A program made the translations under genes and the position numbers. The notes under the pieces were generated by a model, which searched no databases, was not told where the DNA came from, and saw only the letters and a program-made list of their open reading frames with translations. DNA of 64,000 nt. Source: CAVRAZ01 sp963719135 (GTDB taxonomy: Bacteria; Pseudomonadota; Gammaproteobacteria; DSM-19610). Positions 28,762 to 39,947 of the stretch are shown one piece after another (positions within the stretch are counted from its first letter, which is position 1; the number at the start of each line of letters is the position of its first letter). Where the stretch lies: the NCBI GenBank assembly GCA_963719135.1, contig CAVRAZ010000004.1, forward strand, positions 186,001 to 250,000. The letters are read 5' to 3'.

Positions 28762-29288
28762 GTCCTGAACATCGACATCAAAGCAGGGGTCCTCGTCACA
28801 CAGACGGCTGCAACGGCTTGCAGCACGACTGCTTATGGATGTGACCACTGCGATAACCTTTGGTTCGACGAAGAACCGGATCGGCGCACAGTTTTTCTTC
28901 GCTGTTCACTCGAGAAACGTCCGATAAAGTCGTCACGCCGGCGAACGCCGGCACCCGGCGCATGGTAGAGCGGATGACTCGCTTCGCGCGCCTTTCGGCA
29001 CGCACTTCATGCGTTCGACGTGCTTCGCGCTTGTGTCAGACCTTCGCCGGGACGACGCTTCGGGACTTGATCGGAGGCCCCCGAGCGCCGCAGCGGCGCG
29101 GAAGGTCCGCACCGGGCGTACGGGAAACAGGGGGAAACAGCCTGCTGCCCCGGGTTTACGCTGCGAGCGGGCTGTCGGCGAATGGCCTTGGCGCGGTCAA
29201 TTCGCGGTCGAGGCTGCGCCTGCAGGTGTCGCCCGATCATGCAATGCCCGATAATGTGTCATTCGCCGCCGCATCCCGGAATCGACCC
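28762..29288. other. Non-coding interval containing a dispersed repeat
   Basis: No gene. A long open frame from 28860 runs in frame into the transglutaminase-like gene, but its upstream part has no family resemblance and crosses a repeat (28930-29056), so it is not coding. Confidence 0.6.
28930..29056. repeat. Dispersed repeat, copy 1, with inverted arms
   Basis: The left arm GTCGTCACGCCGGCGAA is matched by the inverted right arm CTTCGCCGGGACGAC. The intervening part (28970-29056), with blocks such as GCTTCGCGC and CCTTCGCCGG, is roughly 80% identical by eye to 44918-45003. It belongs to the class of palindromic intergenic repeats common in Proteobacteria. Confidence 0.65.
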
Positions 29289-30119
29289 ATGCTGTTCGAG
29301 ATCGAACACAGCACCCGCTACCGCTATTCCGCCCCCGTGACACTCGGGGACCACCTGTTGCGGTTCCTGCCGTCGCAGCATCCGCTGCAGCGCGTCGGCG
29401 CCTGTCGTGTGGATATCGAACCCTCGCCCGTCCGCCGCGAGGAGGGCGCGGACCGCTGGGGCAATCGCATCGAGCGGGCCGCGTTCCAGGGCCAGACCGA
29501 CCGCCTGGAAATCCGTGCGCATCTCTTGGTCGAGACCCTGGAACCCGAGCCCGGGACCGGCGTCGCGCGCCTGCCGGCCGACTATGGCGCCGGGCGCGCG
29601 GAACTCGCGCCCTATCTCCAATCGCTGGAGGACCCCGAGCGGCTACAGCCGTTCGTGGCACCGCTGCTGGCCGAGGCCGCGGGCGACGCGCGGGCCTTTC
29701 TGTCCGCGCTGAATCGAGCCGTCCACGGCTTCCACCGCGGCGGCGTGCGCCTCGACGGCGCGCCGCGCACGCCCGCCGAAACACTGGCGCTGGGGCAAGG
29801 CGTCTGTCGCGACCTCACCCTGCTGTTCATGGCCGCATGCCGCCAGGCGGGGCTGGCGGCACGGTTCGTCAGCGGCTACCAGCAGGGCGGCGGCACCCGG
29901 CAGCAGCGCTATCTGCACGCCTGGCCCGAGGTCTGTCTGCCCGGCATCGGCTGGCGCGCCTTCGATCCAACCCATGGCGCCGTGGTCGGCGCCGATCATG
30001 TGCGGATAGCCGCAGCACCGGAACCGGCTGCCGTAACGCCCGTGGAGGGCGGTTACAGCTTCACCGGCGCGGAACTCACCAGCACGCTGGAAACGGAGAT
30101 AAGAATCACCACGCGCTGA
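29289..30119 (+). CDS. Transglutaminase-like (cysteine protease fold) protein
   Basis: A 276-aa cytoplasmic protein. The N-terminal beta domain (FEIEHSTRYRYSAPVTLGDH) is typical of bacterial transglutaminase-like proteins. The catalytic triad is visible: Cys in GQGVCRDLTLLFM, His in YLHAWPEVCLPG and Asp in RAFDPTHG. The C-terminus (TSTLETEIRITT) closes the domain. The start is ATG 29289 (MLFEIEH); the frame is open further upstream but contains dispersed repeat DNA, so the longer version is rejected. Enzymes of this group act as proteases or amidases more often than as cross-linkers; the substrate is unknown. Confidence 0.88.
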   Translation: MLFEIEHSTRYRYSAPVTLGDHLLRFLPSQHPLQRVGACRVDIEPSPVRREEGADRWGNRIERAAFQGQTDRLEIRAHLLVETLEPEPGTGVARLPADYGAGRAELAPYLQSLEDPERLQPFVAPLLAEAAGDARAFLSALNRAVHGFHRGGVRLDGAPRTPAETLALGQGVCRDLTLLFMAACRQAGLAARFVSGYQQGGGTRQQRYLHAWPEVCLPGIGWRAFDPTHGAVVGADHVRIAAAPEPAAVTPVEGGYSFTGAELTSTLETEIRITTR

Positions 30120-30233
30120 CAGGTGCGCCTGCGCTTGTCATCGCGCGCCCGGCGCGGCAAGCTTGCGGTATGAACCGCTTGCCGGACAACGGCTGCGCCA
30201 GCGCGTTGCCCACAACGATGCAAAGGAGGCCAG

Positions 30234-30653
30234 GTGCCGGCCCGATTTGAACCCCTGACCGGTGGCTGCCTGTGCGGCGGCATTCGCTACCGCATCGAGC
30301 ACGCGCCGATCGACGCGGCCTACTGCCACTGTCGCCAGTGCCAGCGGTCGAGCGGCGCGCCGGTGCTGGCTTGGCTGACCGTCGCCGGGCAGCACTTTGG
30401 CTATACGCAGGGAACACCGGCGATCTATCGCTCGGCCGAGCACGGCCAGCGGGAGTTCTGTCCTGACTGCGGCACCCAGCTCGTGTTTCGCCGCCTGGTC
30501 AATCCGCAGACGGCGGACGTCACACTCGCGTCGTTGGACGACCCGTCGAAAGTGCCGCCGCAGTACCACATCTGGATGCAGAGCAACATCAGTTGGTTCG
30601 CAACCGGCGATGCGCTTCCGCCTTATCAGGACGCCGGCCCGGACATTCTCTAG
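30234..30653 (+). CDS. GFA/CENP-V family zinc-binding protein
   Basis: A 139-aa protein of the glutathione-dependent formaldehyde-activating (GFA) fold. The zinc-binding pattern is complete: CLCGGIRY (Cys-x-Cys), CHCRQCQ (three Cys) and CPDCG (two Cys), ending with the family's QYHIWMQSNISWF segment. The GTG start at 30234 follows AAAGGAGG. Despite the name, most members have no shown activity on formaldehyde. It stands alone, 114 bp after the transglutaminase-like gene. Confidence 0.9.
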   Translation: MPARFEPLTGGCLCGGIRYRIEHAPIDAAYCHCRQCQRSSGAPVLAWLTVAGQHFGYTQGTPAIYRSAEHGQREFCPDCGTQLVFRRLVNPQTADVTLASLDDPSKVPPQYHIWMQSNISWFATGDALPPYQDAGPDIL

Positions 30654-30969
30654 CCCGCATCGCTCGCCGGGTTCCGTAGCGAGGCGGTGTCGGGTCCTGT
30701 GCTGACCGGCATTCGCGACCGCGGCTGAGCTGCGACCGGCAGCGCACGGCCTGACGCTGTCACGGCAACCGGGTGCGAAATGCGGGCTGCACCGGGGACG
30801 GTATACTGATTTGTCGGCTGCTGAAGTCCGCGCGCAGCACCTGCCTGCCGTCAGCCCTCACCGATCGGGATAGGGTCGTCCCGTCCGATCCCGACGGACC
30901 GTCCGATCGTTTACGCCCTCCGGGCAGCGCGGCCGATCAACCCATGCCAAAGGGTCCACTGCCCCGAAA
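30654..30969. other. Non-coding interval between convergent GFA and cusA genes
   Basis: I see no gene, no clear terminator and no copy of the dispersed repeats here. It is GC-rich with several short GTCCGATC-type repetitions (about 30883-30910). Confidence 0.5.
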
Positions 30970-33900
30970 TCATTCGCGGAGCGTGAGCACCAGGCCGTAG
31001 ATCACCGGCAGCACCAGCAGGCTCAGCAGAGTCACTGAGATCATGCCGCCGACCATCGGCGCGGCGATGCGCTGCATCACCTCCGAGCCGGTGCCGTGAC
31101 TCCACATGATCGGCAGCAGGCCGGCGATGATGGCGGTCGCGGTCATGGCGATCGGCCGCACGCGCTCCGACGCGCCGCCGTGCACGGCGGCCATGATCTC
31201 CGCCCGTTCCAGCCTGACGCTTGCCGCCGGTTCGCTTCGCTGCAGGGCAGCCGCCTTGGCGCGGCGTTTCTGTTCAACCGCATGATCGATGAAGGTCAGC
31301 ACCAGCACGCCGATCTCGGCGGCCACGCCGGCCAGCGCGATGAAGCCCACCGCGACCGCAACCGACAGGTTGAAGCCCAGCCAGTACACCAGCCAGAACC
31401 CGCCGATCAGGCCGAACGGGATCGACAGCATCACCACCAGCGGCTCGGTCAGGTTGCGGAAGTTCAGGTACAGCAGCAGGAAGATGATCGACAGCGTGAC
31501 CGGCACGACGATGCGCAGGCGCTGGGCCGCGCGCTCCATGTATTCGAACTGGCCGGACCAGGCCAGCGTATAGCCCGGCGGTATCTTCACCTGCGCGTCG
31601 ACCAGCCGCCGCGCTTTCGCTACGTAGCCGCCGATGTCGGAGGTGGTGATGTCGACATAGACCCAGGCGTTGGGCCGGGCGCCTTCGCTCTTGATCGCCG
31701 GCGGCCCGCGCCTGATCTTCATTGCCGCGACCAGCGACAGTGGAATCTGGGTGCCGGTCGGCGTCGGGATCAGCACGCGTTTCAGCTCCTCCAGATTGTC
31801 GCGCAGCTCGCGCGGATAACGCAGATTGACCGGATAGCGCTCCAGCCCTTCCACCGTCTGGGTGACGTTCATGCCGCCGATGGCGGTCTGGATCACGTCC
31901 TGGATGTCGCCGACCGTCAGGCCGTAGCGCGCCGCCTGTTCGCGGTCGATGTCGAAGTCGAGGAAATAGCCGCCGGCCGACTTGTCGCCGAACGCCGAAA
32001 GCGTTTCCGGCAATGTCTTGAGCGCGCGTGCGACGTCGCCGGCGATCTTCTGCAGCACCGACAGATCGGGCCCGCTGATCTTGACGCCGACCGGCGTCTT
32101 GATGCCGGTCGACAGCATGTCGATGCGCGTCTTGATCGGCAGCGTCCAGGCGTTGGCCAGGCCGGGAAAGCGGATCGCCGCGTCCATTTCGCGCATCAGC
32201 GCGCGGGTCGTCTTGTCCGGGTCCGGCCAGTTGCGCCTGGGTTTGAGGCGTATCGTGGTTTCGAGCATCGACAGCGGCGCCGGGTCGGTCGCGGTCTCGG
32301 CGCGGCCGATCTTGCCGAACACCGTCCTCACTTCCGGAAACGTGCGCAGGATCTTGTCGGTCTGCTGCAGCAGCTCGCGCGCTTTGGTGATGGACAGTCC
32401 CGGGTAGGTGGTCGGCATGTAGAGAATGTCGCCCTCGTCCAGCGGCGGCATGAATTCGGTGCCGAGCTTGAGCACCGGATACGCCGTGCCGGCCAGCAGC
32501 ACCAGCGCGGCCAGCAGCGTCGGGCCGCGCCAGCGGATCGCGCGGCGCAGCAACGGCGCGTGCACCGCGTGCAGCGCCCGGTTCACCGGATTGCGCGCCT
32601 CGGCCAGGATGCGGCCGCGAATGAACCAGCCCATCAGCACCGGCACCAGCGTGACCGCGAGCAGCGCGGCGGCGGCCATCGCATAGGTCTTGGTGAACGC
32701 CAGCGGGCTGAACAGCCGGCCTTCCTGCGCCTGCAGCGTGAACACCGGCAGGAACGACACGGTGATGATCAGCAGCGAGAAGAACAGCGCCGGCCCCACT
32801 TCGCGGGCCGCTTCGGCGATGCTTTCCCAGCGCTCCGCGCCGCTCAGTCCGGCCCCCTTGTCGCGCGCGCGGTGCTCCAGGTGCTTGTGCGCGTTTTCGA
32901 TCATCACGATGGCGCCGTCGACCATGGCGCCGATGGCGATGGCGATGCCGCCCAGCGACATGATGTTGGCGTTGATGCCCTGCCAGCGCATGACGATGAA
33001 CGCCATCAGGATGCCCAGCGGCAGCGTGAGAATCGCGACCAGCGCCGAGCGGGCGTGCAGCAGGAACAGGATCGCGACCAGGCTGACGATCAGCGACTCC
33101 TCCAGCAGTTTGTGCCTGAGGTTGTCGACCGCGCGTTCGATCAGGTCGCCGCGGTCGTAGGTGGTGACGAGTTCCACGCCCTCGGGCAGGCCTTTGGCAA
33201 GCTGCGCAAGTTTCGCGCGCACGCCTTCGATGGTCGCGAGCGCGTTTTCGCCGTAGCGCATCACCACCACGCCGCCGGCGACCTCGCCTTCGCCATTGAG
33301 TTCGGCGACGCCGCGGCGCAGTTCCGGGCCCAGATGCACGTCGGCCACGTCGCCGATGCGCACCGGCGTGCCGTTGACATCGACACCGACGGCGATCTTG
33401 CGGATGTCGTCGAGTGACCGGATATAGCCGAGGCCGCGCACCATGTACTCGGTTTCGGCCATTTCGATCACTTTGCCGCCGACGTCCTGGTTGGAGCGCT
33501 GGATGGCCAGTTTCACCTTGGACAGCGGGATGTCGTAGGCCAGCAGCACGTTGGGATCGACTTCGACCTGGTACTGTTTCACGTAGCCGCCGATCGACGC
33601 CACCTCGGCCACGCCGGGCACCGTCTGCAACGGATAGCGCAGGTACCAGTCCTGGAGCGAACGCAGTTGCGCCAGATCGTGCTTCCCGCTGCGGTCGACC
33701 AGCGCGTATTCATAGACCCAGCCGACGCCGGTGGCATCGGGTCCCAACGCCGGCGTGACGCCGCGCGGCAGCCGGCCGGCGACGTAGTTCAGATATTCGA
33801 GCACGCGCGAACGCGCCCAGTACAGATCGGTGCCGTCTTCGAAAATGATATAGACGAACGACAGCCCGAAGAACGAATACCCGCGCACGACGCGTGCGCC

Positions 33901-34131
33901 CGGCACCGACAGCATCGCCGTGGTCAGCGGATAGGTGACCTGGTCCTCGACCACGCGCGGCCCCTGGCCCGGAAACTCGGTGAACAGGATCACCTGGACG
34001 TCGGACAGATCGGGAATCGCGTCCAGCGGGATGTGGCGCAGCGCCCAGACGCCGGCCGCGGCCAGCAGCAGGGCGGCGATCAGCACCTGGAAGCGGTTGC
34101 GCAGGGACGCATCAATGAGTGTGCGTATCAT
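30970..34131 (-). CDS. cusA: Cu(I)/Ag(I) efflux RND transporter, inner-membrane pump
   Basis: A 1053-aa heavy-metal efflux pump of the RND class, with twelve membrane helices and two large periplasmic loops. The three methionines that carry Cu(I)/Ag(I) in E. coli CusA seem to be kept: in LYMPTTYPG, LSMLETTIRLKPR and TRIDMLSTGIKTP, all between about residues 560 and 680. That favours copper/silver over cobalt/zinc/cadmium. The proton-relay region is in SLGGIAIAIGAMVDGAIVMI. The reading frame is intact along its whole length, unlike its two partners. It starts inside the last codons of cusB (20-bp overlap) and is the last gene of cusCBA. Confidence 0.95.
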   Translation of the reverse strand: MIRTLIDASLRNRFQVLIAALLLAAAGVWALRHIPLDAIPDLSDVQVILFTEFPGQGPRVVEDQVTYPLTTAMLSVPGARVVRGYSFFGLSFVYIIFEDGTDLYWARSRVLEYLNYVAGRLPRGVTPALGPDATGVGWVYEYALVDRSGKHDLAQLRSLQDWYLRYPLQTVPGVAEVASIGGYVKQYQVEVDPNVLLAYDIPLSKVKLAIQRSNQDVGGKVIEMAETEYMVRGLGYIRSLDDIRKIAVGVDVNGTPVRIGDVADVHLGPELRRGVAELNGEGEVAGGVVVMRYGENALATIEGVRAKLAQLAKGLPEGVELVTTYDRGDLIERAVDNLRHKLLEESLIVSLVAILFLLHARSALVAILTLPLGILMAFIVMRWQGINANIMSLGGIAIAIGAMVDGAIVMIENAHKHLEHRARDKGAGLSGAERWESIAEAAREVGPALFFSLLIITVSFLPVFTLQAQEGRLFSPLAFTKTYAMAAAALLAVTLVPVLMGWFIRGRILAEARNPVNRALHAVHAPLLRRAIRWRGPTLLAALVLLAGTAYPVLKLGTEFMPPLDEGDILYMPTTYPGLSITKARELLQQTDKILRTFPEVRTVFGKIGRAETATDPAPLSMLETTIRLKPRRNWPDPDKTTRALMREMDAAIRFPGLANAWTLPIKTRIDMLSTGIKTPVGVKISGPDLSVLQKIAGDVARALKTLPETLSAFGDKSAGGYFLDFDIDREQAARYGLTVGDIQDVIQTAIGGMNVTQTVEGLERYPVNLRYPRELRDNLEELKRVLIPTPTGTQIPLSLVAAMKIRRGPPAIKSEGARPNAWVYVDITTSDIGGYVAKARRLVDAQVKIPPGYTLAWSGQFEYMERAAQRLRIVVPVTLSIIFLLLYLNFRNLTEPLVVMLSIPFGLIGGFWLVYWLGFNLSVAVAVGFIALAGVAAEIGVLVLTFIDHAVEQKRRAKAAALQRSEPAASVRLERAEIMAAVHGGASERVRPIAMTATAIIAGLLPIMWSHGTGSEVMQRIAAPMVGGMISVTLLSLLVLPVIYGLVLTLRE

Positions 34132-35434
34132 CGTCGCCTCCCGCCGCCGGTTGTTCCGGCGTCGCCTCGCGCATCTTGGCCGCGGCCTCGCGCAGCCGCG
34201 ATTCCGAATCGATCAGGAACTGGCCGACGTCACCACCACCTCGCCGGCTTCCAGTCCGGAGACCACCTGCACCAGCCCGCCGGAACTGATGCCCAGCGTG
34301 ACCTCGCGCGGCTCGAACTTGCCCGGCGCGCGCACCACGAACACCTGGTCGCGTTCGCCGGAGCGCACCACGGCTTCGGTCGGAATCACCAGCGCGTCGA
34401 CCTTGCGCTGCGCGTCGATGCTGACGTCGGCGAACATGTCGGGCTTCAACAGCAGATCGGGATTGTCGAACACCATCCGCACCTTGACCGTGCGTGTTTT
34501 CGCTTCGGCATAAGGATAGATGTAGGCCACCTGGCCGCGGAAGGTCCGGCCGGGTATGGCGGTCAGCCGCATGGCGACACGGGGTCGCCCACGCGGACCC
34601 AGGGCAGTTCGTTGTCGTAGACGTTGGCCAGCACCCACACCTGCGACAGGTCGGCGATCATGTAGAGTTCGGTTTCCGGTGTCACGTACTGGCCCTCGCG
34701 TGCGCCGATCTTCATGACGATGCCGTCGAACGGCGAGTGGATGTGCAGCGTCTTCTTGACCTTGTGCGTCTGTTCCAGCTCGTGGATCTGGTGTTCGGGC
34801 ACGTCCAGCAGTTCGAGCCGCTCGCGGGTGTTCGTGACCAGTTCGCGGGCGCCGTCGCGGATTTCGGCGTAGGGGCTGTCCTTGAGCGCTTTCAGATTGT
34901 CGAGCGCGAGCAGGTATTCCTGCTGGGTCGTCACCAGTTGCGGCGCATAGATGTGCAGCAGAATCGTGTCTTTTCTGATCGGTTCGCCGGTCTTGTCGAC
35001 CAGCAGCTTCTCGATCCAGCCTTCGGTCTTCGGGTGCAGCCGCGCCAGGTGTTCCTCGTCGTAGTCGACGCGCGCCACGGCGCGTAGCGTGCGCCCCAGC
35101 ACGCGTTTCTCCGCCGTCGCCGTGCGCACGCCGATGTTCTGCACCGTCACCGGATCGATGCGTACGGTACCCGGCGGCGCGGCGTCCTGTCCGTCCTGCT
35201 GATCGGCGTAGACGGGAACGTAGTCCATGCCCATCTCGTCCTGCGCGGGCACCGCCGAGGTGATGTCGGGATTCATGGGGTTGCGGTAGAACAGCACATT
35301 GCGCTCCGGCGCGGGCTGTGTGGCGTCCTCCCGGGCGCGTCGGTGTGCGGCGTCTGCCGCGCCGCCCACCAGTAACCGCCGCCGGCGCCGATCGCCAGCG
35401 CCAGTACGGTGATCAGGAATGCCGGTCTATTCAT
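34112..35434 (-). pseudogene. cusB: Cu/Ag efflux periplasmic adaptor with three frameshifts
   Basis: The membrane-fusion adaptor that links CusA to CusC. From ATG 35434 it begins MNRPAFLITVLALAIGAGGG, a membrane anchor, then loses frame at about 35330-35345. It continues in a second frame with the metal-binding segment RNVLFYRNPMNPDITSAV, then AQDEMGMDYVPVY and the barrel-sandwich and helical-hairpin domains, to VGDPV. There, near 34575, two extra bases (GT) shift it again. The third frame (MRLTAIPGRTFRGQVAYIYP and on to VVVTS) is lost near 34226, where one G is missing; restoring it gives GQFLIDSESRLREA and an end at 34112. The domain order is complete, so the gene was functional recently, or the indels are sequencing errors. 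Confidence 0.85.
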
Positions 35435-36737
35435 GGGTCACCTCCCGGCCGACCGCGGCCGTCAATCGTGCGAGCGCCTGACTGCGCCTCGGCCAGCGAC
35501 TGCCAATAGCCGGTTTCGTGGTTGTAGAGCGTGATCTGCGCGCGCACCAGATTGAGGAAATCGACCTTGTTGACCTGGTAACCGGCGCGCATCGACGCGA
35601 CCGTCTGGCGCGCTTGCGGAATGATGCCGGTCTCGAACAACCGGGTCTGTTGTCTGGCCTGCTCGTAATCGGCCAGCGCCGTGGCAACCGCCGTCTGCAC
35701 GCCGTCGCGTTCCTGCTGCAATTCGTAGCGCTGTTGCAGGCGTTCGCTGTTGCGCTGATCGACCGCGCGGTTCTGCTTGCGGCCGGCATACAGGGGCACG
35801 CTCATGCTCAGCGTGACGCTGGCGAAATCGTCGCGCGACGAGCCGTCCGCGTTTTCGTCCGTCGCGGAAGCCGTAGGCGGCGCCGAGGGTGAAGTCCGGC
35901 AGGCGGTCGCGCCGTGCCAGCTCGACGCGCGTGTCGGCCGCAGCGAGCTGGCTGCGCAGTTTGGTCGAGCAGCGGGCGCGAACTGGTCGGCCAGCTCGGC
36001 CAGCGTCGCCGCGGGCGGCGTGTCCGGGAGACAGGGTGTCGGCGCGCGGCGGGAGCGCGACCGGACTTTGTGCGGGACGGTCGAGCAGCGCGTTGAAGCG
36101 CGCGGCCTCACCGCGCCGCGCACCGGTCAGTTGCAGCGACTTGTCGAGCAGTTGCGACAGCTCCACCTGGGCCAGCAGCACGTCCTGCTGCAGACCTTCC
36201 CCGACCTGGTAGCGCGTCTGCGCGATCTCGACGAGCTGGTGCAGCAGGTCCTGGTTGCGCCCCAGGATCTCCAGTGCGCGATCCACATAGAACAGCCGCC
36301 ACCAGCTCGAGCGCACGTCGCCGACCAGTTGCAGCCGGGCCTCCTCGACCGACTGGCCCGACGCCCTGGCGTCGAATTCCGCGGCTTTTTCCTTCAAGGC
36401 GCGCTTGCCTGGAAACGGCAGCGCCTGACTGACCCCGATCTGCACCTGGGTCATGGGTTCCTGACTGCGGTCGAAGGTGTTGACGGGAAAGTTCAGCGCG
36501 CCGAGGCTGACGGTCGGGTCGGGAAGCGCGCCGGCCTGCGACGGCATCGCCGCGACGGCGTCGGCGCGCGCCCGCAACGCGGCAAGGCCCGGGTTGTCGC
36601 GCAGTGCGACCTCGACCGCCGCATCGGCGGTGTCGAAGAGGACGGCAGCGGGCGCAGGCCCGGCCGGCGGCGCAGACCGGCCCGGTCGCAGCGGCGTAAA
36701 AGAGGATGCCGGACAGGCATCGGAAGCAAGGGGACAT
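35427..36737 (-). pseudogene. cusC: Cu/Ag efflux outer-membrane channel with about five frameshifts
   Basis: A TolC-like outer-membrane factor. ATG 36737 follows CAGGAG and gives a signal peptide (MSPCFRCLSGILFYAAATGP then VCAAG). The frame changes near 36650-36665, again near 36025-36031 (ADTLSP to DTPPAATLAEL), near 35955-35975 (FAPAARP to LRSQLAAADTRVE), near 35865-35875 (AAYGFR to DENADGSSRDDF), and near 35475-35485 (LAEAQ to SQALARLTAAVGREVTHE). Put together, the pieces cover the whole family, including the long helical hairpins and the YAGRKQNRAVDQ region. The stop at 35427 overlaps the cusB start by 8 bp, so the operon structure is preserved. The first shift is less certain than the others. 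Confidence 0.8.
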
Positions 36738-36791
36738 GACACACTCCTGTAGTTCAGAACGCGAACGAACAACGTCTGGTACAGCGAGCGG

Positions 36792-37208
36792 CTAAATCAC
36801 GAGGCTGCAGAACCGAAGGTAGGCGGGAGTATCCGGAGCCGCGGGCGGTCCGGTTACCAGAGGCAGCAGATCGGCGGGTTCGCCGACCGGCGTGCCAGGA
36901 TCGGGCGCCAGGACGACGAGCGCCGTCCAGTCCGGCGTGTGCGGCAGTAGAGACCAGCCATCGCCGGTGGCCGCATCGGGCAGCGCGAGTTTGAGACAAT
37001 CGCCCGGATGGCCGCAGCACCCGTGACGACCCGGCTGCTGGTGGTCGTGGCAGGGCATGGCGGCATGCCGCGCGCCCGGTGCCAGTGTGCCCGGTGCCAG
37101 TGTGCCGGCCATACAGGCGCCGCAGAACATCGACAGCCAGGTCGCAAGCAGCAGCGACACCAGCCCGGCGGCCAGTGTTTTTCTGTGTTTGCGCGGACTG
37201 GAATTCAT
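36792..37208 (-). CDS. Exported Cys/His-rich protein upstream of cusCBA
   Basis: 138 aa. The start at ATG 37208 gives a positively charged N-terminus (MNSSPRKHRK) and a signal peptide (about residues 11-34, ending ACMAG). Next comes a Gly/Pro-rich stretch and a metal-ligand cluster, MPCHDHQQPGRHGCCGHPGDC, with four Cys and four His. The C-terminal half (LPHTPDWTALVVLAPDP and so on) has no further ligands and resembles the small exported proteins often encoded beside copper-resistance operons. It lies 54 bp upstream of cusC on the same strand and is probably its first operon gene. Periplasmic copper binding is likely but inferred. Confidence 0.65.
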   Translation of the reverse strand: MNSSPRKHRKTLAAGLVSLLLATWLSMFCGACMAGTLAPGTLAPGARHAAMPCHDHQQPGRHGCCGHPGDCLKLALPDAATGDGWSLLPHTPDWTALVVLAPDPGTPVGEPADLLPLVTGPPAAPDTPAYLRFCSLVI

Positions 37209-37601
37209 GCTTGCCGATCGGCTCCAGGTCGGGATTGCTTGATACCCGTGCACGCAAGCATAGTTCAACCCGCCGCGGTTGGCCATTGCGGGGACAGTAC
37301 CCCCCCTTTGCCCGGGCGCAGGGTCCGCGCGATCTTGTATACCTGTTGCAGCGACACCGGCACTTTGTTTCGCAACAACCCGAATCACGCCGTCGCGGAA
37401 GGCCAGCGGAAGCCGCCGGCGCCACCCGTTGTTGAGTCTTGCATCGTCGGGCGACGCCGGCAGTGCCGGCCCGCGAAAGGTCTCTTGGCATACGACCGAA
37501 TCGCTTCGCGGCCACGGCCGCTCCTGCAGGGTATGCCGGCGTTCGTACCGGCATGCGCCGCCGATCCGTATCAACACCGCCGGTAGGAGCGGATCAGGCG
37601 A
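37209..37601. other. Non-coding interval upstream of the copper operon
   Basis: Probably carries the promoter for the Cys/His-rich gene and cusCBA. I could not pick out a convincing -35/-10 pair or a CueR/CusR operator. No gene is supported on either strand. Confidence 0.45.
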
Positions 37602-38285
37602 TTATTTAAGGCTCAGGGGTTTTAGGGTCCCCGAATTACCAAGGCTTTGTAGGAGGTGTACTTGCGCAGTGCGCCGATCCACCAGCACGGCGGTAAAGGG
37701 ATAGGGCGCGGTCAGTGTACTGACAAGTTGGGCCGCGGCGTTCACGAAGGCGGTCTCATCGGCAAAATCCAGAGAGGCGATTGACGCGCCCGCAGCCTCG
37801 CTGGAGCGCACGGCGTCGGTGCGCAGCCTTGCGGGGATGGTTATCCGGTCGTCGCCGGGCAGCGAGTCCAGGGATTGCAGCAGCCTGGCAATATTGATGA
37901 CTGCCGGCGTATCGATGGTTCCGTCCGGCACCAGGTCGAGCGGGGTTATCACCGCCTTTCCTTCGACCGCTTCGCCCAGGACGATGTCGCCGATGAAGAA
38001 GCGAACGCGGTTGCCCGCCTCGTACCGGAACCCGCCCTGCGCATTGGTCACGCCGGTAACCGATCCCGATGCGTAGCTTACGCCCTCTACGGGCGCATCG
38101 ATCAGGCGGCCATCGTCAATGGCTACAGTCGCACCGGCGCCGGCCGTTTTCCGCGACTCGCAGTGCCTGTCGGTCGACGACCGGCACGCATGATCGCCCG
38201 AGGTGGCGATAAATACACAGCGGCTGCCGGTCAGGGTGGCAGCGGCGACGACGGCGAGAGCCAGCAGCGCGCGTTTCGATAGCAT
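37602..38285 (-). CDS. Secreted protein with adhesin-type N-terminal domain
   Basis: 227 aa. The N-terminus (MLSKRALLALAVVAAATLTG) is a signal sequence followed by SRC, so lipidation at Cys23 is conceivable although the box is not canonical. Residues about 57-118 (LIDAPVEGVSYASGSVTGVT, then NAQGGFRYEAGNRVRFFIGD) match the repeated domain found at the start of many large secreted or surface proteins of Gammaproteobacteria. The C-terminal part is mainly helical and ends NSGTLKPLSLK. Four cysteines lie at about 23-43. No enzyme motif is visible. It may be an anchored surface protein or the remnant of a longer adhesin. Monocistronic. Confidence 0.7.
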   Translation of the reverse strand: MLSKRALLALAVVAAATLTGSRCVFIATSGDHACRSSTDRHCESRKTAGAGATVAIDDGRLIDAPVEGVSYASGSVTGVTNAQGGFRYEAGNRVRFFIGDIVLGEAVEGKAVITPLDLVPDGTIDTPAVINIARLLQSLDSLPGDDRITIPARLRTDAVRSSEAAGASIASLDFADETAFVNAAAQLVSTLTAPYPFTAVLVDRRTAQVHLLQSLGNSGTLKPLSLK

Positions 38286-38486
38286 GGTCAGCGCTCAACC
38301 CGCGAGTTTTCGCAGTAGTTTGCGGAATGTCGAGACGTGCGGAAGCGCTGACCCGTTCGCCGTTGCGAGGAACGCAGCGACCGAACAATCGGTGCGCGAT
38401 CGTACCAGCAGGACTGCCTTGCTGCGCTCCGTCCCCATGACAGACGCCGCACAATAAATCAGTGCTTCACCAAAGCAAATTATAGC

Positions 38487-39560
<1,074 letters not shown>

Positions 39561-39947
39561 GAAAATGTTCCTTCCGGTCTGATACGCGATTGACAACGAT
39601 CCAGCGGGCACTGGCCGGGGTCATTGTCGTTGCTGTTCCCTTGCCCGTCTGCTACGGCTGTGGCAGGCGCCACGGTACCCGGAATGAGCGGTCAGGGTCG
39701 GATATGCGCCCGCCAGCCTGCGAGCGTCCGTGTCTGCGCAGAATGGAGATTCGGGTTCCCGGCGCGTTCCCGGTCGATATTGTTGCAGCGTCACCACGAA
39801 AGTGGAGTGCCGCCGCCAGGAAAGCATAGCGCACCCGCGAGGTGTCCGCCAATGTGTGGTGTCCGCTACCGCCCGCGCAGATGGATAACCACGCAGTCGC
39901 CGCGTGTCGATTCCAAAGGGGCCGATAACAAATCGGAATCCTTATCC

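Noticed and set aside
28860..29288. A 143-residue upstream extension of the transglutaminase-like gene
   Set aside because: It crosses a dispersed palindromic repeat and has no homology; ATG 29289 fits the family N-terminus.
31096..33417. 773-aa open frame on the plus strand
   Set aside because: Antisense to cusA, whose sense protein has every expected motif.
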